Part shown: piece after piece, positions 1-4,846 of the stretch | Position numbering within the stretch: position 1 is the first letter of the stretch | How the letters are laid out: the number at the start of each line of letters is the position of its first letter | NCBI GenBank assembly: GCA_009782695.1 | Contig: WRIO01000074.1 | Location: 1 to 6,138 of the forward strand | Direction of reading: 5' to 3' | Origin: Candidatus Cloacimonadota bacterium | Lineage (GTDB): Bacteria; Cloacimonadota; Cloacimonadia; Cloacimonadales; WRIO01 | Length of the DNA: 6,138 bases | Made by a program: the position numbers and the translations under genes | The notes under the pieces: generated by a model | Databases searched by the model: none | Seen by the model: only the letters and a program-made list of their open reading frames with translations | What the model was told of the DNA's origin: nothing

Positions 1-811
1 AATCTATCACTTTGACAGACCAAATCAAACCTTCATTAACATTAAAAACATAGCTAAAAAAGTCAGGGCTACTGTCATCGGTTATAAATTTTACATCAGC
101 AAATGCCAATCTCTTTGCAGAGGAGGGCATATACCCATTTGTAGTGCCACTAGCTTCTTTCCATGTGCTACCGCTGTTTGACATAAATACATATACTCTT
201 TGGTGTTTGTCTATAGGAGAAGGTCCTATAAAAATCACAGGCCATAAGAACTCAAATTCTTCATTACGAACTGTTGGGCTAGAAGAAGGGTGGGGGGGTC
301 TATTGGCTGGTGGGGCATTGTCGAAAACAACAATCTGTTCAGAGATAGCTGAACCTGGGTCATAGCTGTAGTTATAAGTATCATAAATCAATCTTATTTC
401 AGGTTTTAGCGTAGCTGGATTTTGATTTACGTGCCAAGCGAAAAAGGGGTTACCTGTTCCGTGGTCAATAGCTAAAGTGCCAAAGCCTTCTTGGGCAGTG
501 CCATTGTAAAACTCTGTGTAGGCAAGGACATTTCCACTCATGTTTGCAAAAGCTAGGCGTTGTCTTCTGTTTTGACCCATTGTTGCCTGGTTCATAAAGG
601 TCATATAGATACCACGATCTACCACATCGTCACCTTGAATCCTAATAGGGAAACCGTCATAAGATCCATGTGAATAGTCATAATATGACCATTGCCCTAC
701 GTCTGTGGGATTCACAAAGAAACGATCTAACCTAAGCTCGAATCCATTGCTAACTTGTGCATTTAATATTACTGCCATTAGTAAAACTGACAAGAGTAAT
801 AATTTTTTCAT
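1..811 (-). CDS. Secreted protein, possible sialidase-like beta-propeller (C-terminus beyond window)
   Basis: The frame is open from an ATG at 811 to the window edge, giving 270 residues with no stop. GGAGG at 816-820 lies 4 bases before the ATG and supports this start. Residues 1-19 form a Sec signal peptide: MKK, a leucine-rich core, then LNAQ as a likely cleavage region; there is no lipobox cysteine, so the protein is secreted or periplasmic. The mature part is rich in aromatic residues, Asn, Gly and Ser. Near residues 209-217 it has MSNSGSTW, which matches the core of the Asp-box (S-x-D-x-G-x-T-W) of sialidase-type beta-propellers, with Asn in place of Asp. RLAFA occurs twice (about 85-89 and 234-238), perhaps from equivalent strands of different blades. 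A proline-rich loop lies at 167-179. A C-terminal sorting domain, as on type IX secretion substrates, could lie outside the window. The coding region and export signal are clear; the fold is inferred and the function is unknown. Confidence 0.85.
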   Translation of the reverse strand, partial: MKKLLLLSVLLMAVILNAQVSNGFELRLDRFFVNPTDVGQWSYYDYSHGSYDGFPIRIQGDDVVDRGIYMTFMNQATMGQNRRQRLAFANMSGNVLAYTEFYNGTAQEGFGTLAIDHGTGNPFFAWHVNQNPATLKPEIRLIYDTYNYSYDPGSAISEQIVVFDNAPPANRPPHPSSSPTVRNEEFEFLWPVIFIGPSPIDKHQRVYVFMSNSGSTWKEASGTTNGYMPSSAKRLAFADVKFITDDSSPDFFSYVFNVNEGLIWSVKVID

Positions 812-878
812 TTTTCCTCCGTATAAGGTATTTTTGTATTATTCTATTTGATTGCCATTTTTTTAAATAGCAGTTTTT

Positions 879-926
879 TGTCAATACATTTTTAAATTAT
901 ATTTTATCGGAAAAACTGTCAATACA
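879..926. repeat. Direct repeat TGTCAATACA, two copies 38 bases apart
   Basis: The ten bases TGTCAATACA occur at 879-888 and 917-926 on the plus strand (TGTATTGACA on the minus strand). Each copy carries a TTGACA hexamer reading toward the secreted-protein gene. The second copy overlaps the end of the lipoprotein A gene. They could be tandem -35 elements or two binding sites of a regulator. The repeat itself is plain in the sequence; its role is inferred. Confidence 0.5.
896..922 (-). promoter_or_regulatory. Candidate sigma70-type promoter for the secreted-protein gene
   Basis: On the minus strand a perfect TTGACA (922-917) is followed after 15 bases by a perfect TATAAT (901-896). The start codon at 811 would then have a leader of roughly 80 bases. 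The -35 box contains the TGA stop codon (921-919) of the upstream lipoprotein gene. The 15-base spacer is shorter than the usual 17, which could make the promoter weak or dependent on an activator. No terminator hairpin is visible between the two genes, so read-through from the lipoprotein gene is also possible. Confidence 0.5.
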
Positions 927-2088
927 AGATACTTTTCCTTCTGTCAAGCATTTCAAAGATGTCATGATAAACAGATTTTGATTCTTTGAACCGATAAAAC
1001 CTGATGAACCCTCCATTATCGGCTGTGAAACTACATTTATAATAATATGAATAATCAGTACTGCTTCCAAAGTAGCTCCCGCTAGATCGAGTGTCATGCG
1101 GAGTGTGACAGCTTATCCCCTTAGTTTCTAAATATGCCTTGATGCATCTTATAGCTTCATCTGTCGCTTCTGTAAAATAAACCGCAAACATATTACGCTC
1201 CTCCACTTTATTAGAAAGACAATTTAGACTTGTTAACCCAGACGGAAACTCCCAGTCATCGAGAGAAAACTCTTCCAATAGCACATCGTTCACTTCTGCT
1301 GTGGGGATGTTCACAAACTTATTAAATTCTAAGCTTACGATATCACCCTCTCGATATAAATCATATGTATAGACAGTGTCACCATCAATCATATACGTCC
1401 AAGCGTCATTTACACCATACTCTCCCGTCCCCGTTTTGGCATAAAAGAAGTTTATTATCTGATTTACAGGTATCGATGTATCACTTGTAAACCTGCCAAA
1501 TAATCGTGAGTCATGATTAGTTTCCAAATAATAATACATATTGTTAATACCTGATGGGCTGGGCATATCCTCAAAACAAAAGATTGCTAAATCAGATGCT
1601 GGGGGGAATCCAAATTTTACTCTACTGCCTGTTGCTCTTGTTGCATGATAATGTCCTAATGGGACTAGCCGATAACTAAACCAATATAGGATGTTCTGCT
1701 CCACTTTCCATCCATATTTATTGTCGGGCCATCTTGTGCTAACTACATATTCGTTTGTTCGTAAATAATTCTCGACTACATACCTGGAGTAGTGGGTAGC
1801 TTCCACAAAATAAATCGACAAATTGTCCTCAAAATATGTCGTAGTAGAAGTAGAAGAAGCTGCGGTCATCGTCTCATAATCTATATCCTCCATGCCATCT
1901 GGTTTTTCAAGGTTCCCGTAGGAGAACTGGCTACGTATGTGTTGTGGTGGCCACCCAGTGCCAACCGATGGAACTACAGGATCCTTAAAACCACCAGGGT
2001 TAGTGTTTTGATTGGTGCTTTTTTGATTTTCTGAACAGGAACAAATCAGTAAAAAAGCAACTATTGAAAGTAACAATATTTTTTTCAT
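919..2088 (-). CDS. Lipoprotein A, three-unit member of an unrecognised paralogous family
   Basis: This gene encodes a 389-residue protein I do not recognise. The start ATG at 2088 follows GGAGGAG at 2091-2097. Residues 1-17 are a lipoprotein signal peptide; the lipid-bearing cysteine is most likely C18 (ICSC followed by SEN), matching C17 of the paralogue at 2355-3161. A hydrophilic Asn/Gln/Ser linker follows, then a GGFKDP box at 32-37 continuing into PSVGTGWP. The rest looks like three related units, at about 59-160, 171-257 and 277-368. Each opens with a P-x-G turn (KPDG, PSPSG, FPSG). Units 1 and 3 then share a strand plus helix: IYFVEAT with VENYL, and VYFTEAT with IKAYL. Unit 3 is absent from the paralogue. 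No catalytic motif is visible. Ser after the lipid cysteine would favour outer-membrane delivery by the E. coli rule. The gene follows lipoprotein B on the same strand but has a 266-base gap before it, so it probably has its own promoter. It may be a surface or periplasmic binding or structural lipoprotein. Confidence 0.9.
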   Translation of the reverse strand: MKKILLLSIVAFLLICSCSENQKSTNQNTNPGGFKDPVVPSVGTGWPPQHIRSQFSYGNLEKPDGMEDIDYETMTAASSTSTTTYFEDNLSIYFVEATHYSRYVVENYLRTNEYVVSTRWPDNKYGWKVEQNILYWFSYRLVPLGHYHATRATGSRVKFGFPPASDLAIFCFEDMPSPSGINNMYYYLETNHDSRLFGRFTSDTSIPVNQIINFFYAKTGTGEYGVNDAWTYMIDGDTVYTYDLYREGDIVSLEFNKFVNIPTAEVNDVLLEEFSLDDWEFPSGLTSLNCLSNKVEERNMFAVYFTEATDEAIRCIKAYLETKGISCHTPHDTRSSGSYFGSSTDYSYYYKCSFTADNGGFIRFYRFKESKSVYHDIFEMLDRRKSILY

Positions 2089-2354
2089 ATCTCCTCCATC
2101 TTTATGTAAAATATACTTTGTATTAGCTATGTTTTGACAGTTGAGTTTTCTCCAAAATTGTTGACAACTCCCTTTCCTAAAAAAACTTTACATCTATTCA
2201 TTTCTAATTAGGGTTACTCTAGGTAACATTTCCGGACATAGTATTTAATCCGCTATAAAGTCAAAAGGTTATCAGACCTTTTATGCCTGCTACAGCGGAA
2301 ATATTTTTTTCTCTGTAAGGACAATTATCTCCCTATCATCCAGTTGAAACATAG
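2089..2354. other. Intergenic region between the two lipoprotein genes
   Basis: No convincing gene is present on either strand. The lipoprotein A end carries its ribosome site (2091-2097) and a weak -10-like TATATT on the minus strand (2115-2110), with no good -35. TTGACA occurs on the plus strand at 2134-2139 and 2161-2166 but without matching -10 boxes. A small inverted repeat GTTAC/GTAAC lies at 2213-2227, and a larger hairpin at 2249-2299 is listed separately. Confidence 0.6.
2249..2299. terminator. Hairpin downstream of lipoprotein B, possible terminator
   Basis: The inner arms AAAAGGT (2263-2269) and ACCTTTT (2276-2282) form a 7-bp stem around a 6-base loop. The outer arms TCCGCT (2249-2254) and AGCGGA (2294-2299) pair perfectly and enclose it, with unpaired bases in between. 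On the plus strand a seven-T run follows at 2304-2310. The gene that would need termination, lipoprotein B, runs on the minus strand and ends 56 bases away. On that strand the inner stem ends in its own TTTT but the outer stem has no U-tract. It may be a bidirectional terminator or another RNA structure. Confidence 0.35.
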
Positions 2355-3161
2355 CTAAAAGGGTAGTATCGTGTCGTCAGATACTTTGTTCCTAGAAAAA
2401 TCTAGCTCGATTATCTCACCTCTCCTATGTATGGTGTAGTAATATGTAAAATTTTCTGTTCTCACTATATACCATCCATTATGGCTTTCTGAAACACCAT
2501 CGCTTGTTTTTTCTGAAAAATAGTCTTGTAGCTGCATGAAAATGTCTAAATTTCCACCAGAAAACTTGCCTGTAAAAACAGGTTGATATTCATTTTCGAT
2601 AGTGTAATACATACTGCTAATCCCTGCCAGATTTGGAAAATCATCTATATTAAATAAGGATAGATGAAATGTAGATGGAAATCCTATGTTCAGAACGCTC
2701 CCAGTTGTCCTCTGTGCATAAAAATGCCCTCCCAAAGAGCGTATACTACAATCGAACGAATACAAGATATTATTTACAATCTTCCAACCATAAAAACTAG
2801 AGCCATAAACTTCACTTACCACATAGCCATTACTGTAAAGATAATTTTCGGTTTCATACCTGGAATTGTCCGTAGCTACTCCAAAATAGATTTCTAATAA
2901 ATCTACATATTTTGTGCCAGAAATTGTTGAAGTGGCTGTTGCTATTGCCCTATGTTCTATGTCTTCTATCCCGTTTGGCTTATCAAAGCCACTCAAAGCG
3001 AATTGAGATAGGACGGGGTTAGTAGGCCATTCTGCACCCATAGATGGGATCAAGGGATCTTTAAATCCCCCAAAATCTGGGCTGCTGTTCTTGGTTTTAT
3101 TACTTTCTGAACAAGACAAAATCACTAAAACTAAAACTATCGTGAATATTAAATTTTTCAT
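2355..3161 (-). CDS. Lipoprotein B, two-unit paralogue of the neighbouring lipoprotein
   Basis: This gene encodes 268 residues. An in-frame ATG exists 24 bases upstream (3185), but GGAGG at 3168-3172 sits 6 bases before the ATG at 3161, and starting there puts the signal peptide MKNLIF at the N-terminus, so 3161 is preferred. The lipobox is ILSC with the lipid-bearing C17 followed by Ser. A Ser/Asn/Lys linker leads to GGFKDP at 31-36, then PSMGAEWP. The protein aligns along its length with the first 257 residues of lipoprotein A: shared landmarks include KP(D/N)G, EDI, IYF-x-x-AT, ENYL, YGWK, NILY, TGS and SMYY/NMYY. It ends at VSDDTILPF where lipoprotein A continues into a third unit. The family and function are not recognised; no enzyme motif is visible. 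The gene diverges from tldE across about 340 bases. The two lipoproteins probably arose by tandem duplication followed by gain or loss of one unit. Confidence 0.88.
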   Translation of the reverse strand: MKNLIFTIVLVLVILSCSESNKTKNSSPDFGGFKDPLIPSMGAEWPTNPVLSQFALSGFDKPNGIEDIEHRAIATATSTISGTKYVDLLEIYFGVATDNSRYETENYLYSNGYVVSEVYGSSFYGWKIVNNILYSFDCSIRSLGGHFYAQRTTGSVLNIGFPSTFHLSLFNIDDFPNLAGISSMYYTIENEYQPVFTGKFSGGNLDIFMQLQDYFSEKTSDGVSESHNGWYIVRTENFTYYYTIHRRGEIIELDFSRNKVSDDTILPF

Positions 3162-3167
3162 TTTTTT

Positions 3168-3172
3168 CCTCC
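3168..3172 (-). promoter_or_regulatory. Ribosome binding site fixing the lipoprotein B start
   Basis: GGAGG on the minus strand lies 6 bases upstream of the ATG at 3161. It lies downstream of the alternative ATG at 3185, inside that longer frame, so it argues for the shorter protein. The three minus-strand genes in the window all use a GGAGG site at 4-6 bases. Confidence 0.8.
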
Positions 3173-3205
3173 AATTGCATAACATGCAGATATATAGTTT
3201 CGCGT

Positions 3206-3234
3206 CATTTTCTTTTATATGGTAAAATTGTCAA
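3206..3234 (-). promoter_or_regulatory. Candidate promoter for lipoprotein B
   Basis: TTGACA on the minus strand (3234-3229) lies 68 bases before the start codon. No good TATAAT follows at 16-18 bases (AAAATG stands at 17). TATAAA lies only 9 bases downstream of the hexamer and TATATA 32 bases downstream. The secreted-protein gene has TTGACA at exactly the same distance with similar boxes at the same positions. The -10 element is therefore uncertain. Confidence 0.35.
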
Positions 3235-3301
3235 GGCATTTTTTCATAAAACTCTGCGGAGATTGGTAAAAAAAGTTAGTTTATATTTCATTCTGCTGCA
3301 T

Positions 3302-3356
3302 AACCTCTTTTGATAGAAAGGTTTCAACGATAAAAAAGAAGCAATTATCGTTTTTT
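3302..3356 (+). terminator. Tandem hairpins followed by a T-run in the divergent region
   Basis: Hairpin 1 pairs AACCTCTTT (3302-3310) with AGAAAGGTT (3315-3323) around TGAT, with one mismatch and one wobble pair. Hairpin 2 pairs AACGATAA (3326-3333) perfectly with TTATCGTT (3345-3352) and is followed by T bases to 3356. An alternative pairing of GATAAAAAA with TTTTTTATC is also possible. The second hairpin plus T-run resembles an intrinsic terminator reading rightward, though the stem is AT-rich. No coding gene upstream on the plus strand would need it, and it lies before the tldE promoter. It could end a short untranslated RNA or block read-through into tldE. Confidence 0.4.
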
Positions 3357-3437
3357 ATCCTTTTGATATTAACTAAAAAAATAAATATTTCCTATTTTTT
3401 ATATGCTACATTGTGTAAAACTCTCCTAAAAATATCC

Positions 3438-3466
3438 TTGACAAAAAACGTTTTAAAATATATCTG
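3438..3466 (+). promoter_or_regulatory. Candidate promoter for the tldE-tldD operon
   Basis: A perfect TTGACA at 3438-3443 is followed at 17 bases by TATCTG (3461-3466), or at 15 bases by TATATC (3459-3464). The -10 match is partial. It would give a leader of about 25-30 bases before the ATG at 3498, which agrees with the later start codon and argues against the long frame beginning at 3363, whose first codons lie upstream of this promoter. Confidence 0.45.
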
Positions 3467-3484
3467 TCAACTTATAAATAAAGC

Positions 3485-3493
3485 AAGGCGGGA
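3485..3493 (+). promoter_or_regulatory. Ribosome binding site fixing the tldE start
   Basis: AAGGCGGGA, one mismatch from AAGGAGG-type sites, ends 4 bases before the ATG at 3498. The reading frame is open upstream to 3363, but that stretch has no ribosome site and codes for an unlikely Ile/Leu/Lys-rich segment that the TldE family lacks. Confidence 0.65.
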
Positions 3494-3497
3494 CAAT

Positions 3498-4832
3498 ATG
3501 TTGGCAGACCTAAAAGAAAAACTCAAGGTAGTGATAAAGGATTACCCTCAGTTTAAGATCGATTTTAAACTACGAAAATGGGAAACAGATTTTTTGCGGT
3601 TTTTTCATAGTCAGACGAATTACAATATCAGTAAAGAGGTGATAGAACTCTTTGCCACAGTCTATTCTGGTCAAAAAAATTATTCTTTTTATATCAATGC
3701 ACCCACAGAAGAATTAGTGCGAGAAAGGATGAACGACACAGTAAAGATTATCGACAAACTACCCGGTGACCCACATTTTAAGGACATCGAGAAAGACATT
3801 AGAAAGGGAGCAGAAAAACCAAAAGAAAGAAATATCGACAAGATGCCCCTTTCTCAAAAGGTGGAAATTCTCTCTAAATTCGCTAAAGCCCTACAACCTT
3901 TAAATTTCGAGGTTTATGGCACTTTTATCTGTAATCATGTTACTTCTTACATAGTGAACAGCAATGGCGTCGATAAAATGTCAGAGGCAAATCCTTGTTA
4001 TTTTGAGGTAAAAGCAGTCTCGAATGAAAACCAAGTCACTGTATTAGAGTGCTTTGGTGGAGAGGACATACAAAAAATAGCTGCTAATAAAATGATAGAC
4101 AGTTTAGTGGAAAAAGCCAAGCTTGCCAAAAATGATATAGTAGATGTCGAAGCTGGCGAGTATGAGGTTATCCTTGCACCCCGCTGCATAGGCGATTTAC
4201 TAAGTATGTATGCTTGGTCGAGCTTGCAGGGTTATGCTATCGACCGAGAAGACACCGATTTGATAGGCAAAGAAGGCACAGCTGTTTACTCCTCATATTT
4301 TACTCTGACTGATTCTCCAAGCCACCCGGATGTTGTGAATAGTGAATATAGCTCAGAAGGTTACCTTTTACAGGATTTGCCTATTTTCGAGGAAGGAGTG
4401 TTTAAAAACTTCCTGGTGGACAATTATTATGCAAATAAATTAGATATGAAAGAGAACGGGAATAGTGGTGCTTGTTTAGTGATGAAAACAGGCGACAGTT
4501 GCTTGCCTGATATGATAAAGAGCATAAAGAAAGGGCTTTATATATCAAGCTTGCATTATGTTAACTTTATAAATCCAAAAGAAACTTCTTTGACTGGCTT
4601 GACCAGAGATGGCACATTCCTGATAGAAAATGGACAGATTACAAAAGTGGTAAACAACCTGAGATTTACAGAGAAAATATCGAGCGTCCTCAATCACCTT
4701 ACTGCTATCGAAAATAAAGCCTTCACTTTCCCCCAATCAGAAAACTATCATACTTTCTCTATTTCTGCTTGCTCGATGCCACATGTGAAAGTGGATGGCT
4801 TTAAAATCAGCAGTTCGACCAAGACAGTGTAA
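3498..4832 (+). CDS. pmbA: TldE/PmbA, non-catalytic partner of TldD metallopeptidase
   Basis: The protein of 444 residues has the length usual for TldE/PmbA (about 450). Residues 1-200 form the variable N-terminal domain and 220-444 the conserved C-terminal domain. Family hallmarks are visible: EVILAPRCIGDLL at 223-235, the segment EGYLLQDLPIFEEGVFKNFLVDNYYA around 287-312, LTGLTRDGTFLIENGQ near 365-380, and VNNLRFTEKISSVLNHL near 385-401. Where TldD has its HExxxH zinc helix this protein has RCIGDLLSMY, so it lacks the metal site, as known TldE proteins do. In E. coli, TldE forms a heterodimer with TldD that degrades unfolded peptides such as the antitoxin CcdA and removes the leader peptide of microcin B17. 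It is probably cytoplasmic, since no signal peptide is present with the 3498 start. It is the first gene of a two-gene operon, 14 bases before tldD. Family assignment is firm; the substrate here is unknown. Confidence 0.92.
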   Translation: MLADLKEKLKVVIKDYPQFKIDFKLRKWETDFLRFFHSQTNYNISKEVIELFATVYSGQKNYSFYINAPTEELVRERMNDTVKIIDKLPGDPHFKDIEKDIRKGAEKPKERNIDKMPLSQKVEILSKFAKALQPLNFEVYGTFICNHVTSYIVNSNGVDKMSEANPCYFEVKAVSNENQVTVLECFGGEDIQKIAANKMIDSLVEKAKLAKNDIVDVEAGEYEVILAPRCIGDLLSMYAWSSLQGYAIDREDTDLIGKEGTAVYSSYFTLTDSPSHPDVVNSEYSSEGYLLQDLPIFEEGVFKNFLVDNYYANKLDMKENGNSGACLVMKTGDSCLPDMIKSIKKGLYISSLHYVNFINPKETSLTGLTRDGTFLIENGQITKVVNNLRFTEKISSVLNHLTAIENKAFTFPQSENYHTFSISACSMPHVKVDGFKISSSTKTV

Positions 4833-4846
4833 CACAAGGAGTAAAA

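Noticed and set aside
144..365. 73-codon plus-strand open frame opposite the secreted-protein gene
   Set aside because: It lies wholly antisense to a gene with a signal peptide and good ribosome site, and has no family-like features.
2249..2299. A tRNA gene in the gap between the lipoprotein genes
   Set aside because: The inverted repeats do not fit a cloverleaf: there is no T-arm GGTTCGA-type consensus, no acceptor stem of seven pairs and no CCA-like end.
3162..3185. Start of lipoprotein B at the ATG at 3185
   Set aside because: The GGAGG site lies downstream of this ATG and directly before ATG 3161; the extra eight residues would also put charged and polar residues before the signal peptide.
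3219..3269. A 16-residue open frame on the plus strand in the divergent region, considered as a peptide substrate for TldD/TldE
   Set aside because: It has no ribosome site and no leader/core pattern of a modified-peptide precursor, and lies within AT-rich promoter DNA.
3363..3497. A 45-residue N-terminal extension of TldE starting at the ATG at 3363
   Set aside because: It has no ribosome site, lies partly upstream of the candidate promoter at 3438-3466, and is absent from the TldE family; ATG 3498 has a ribosome site and gives the usual length.
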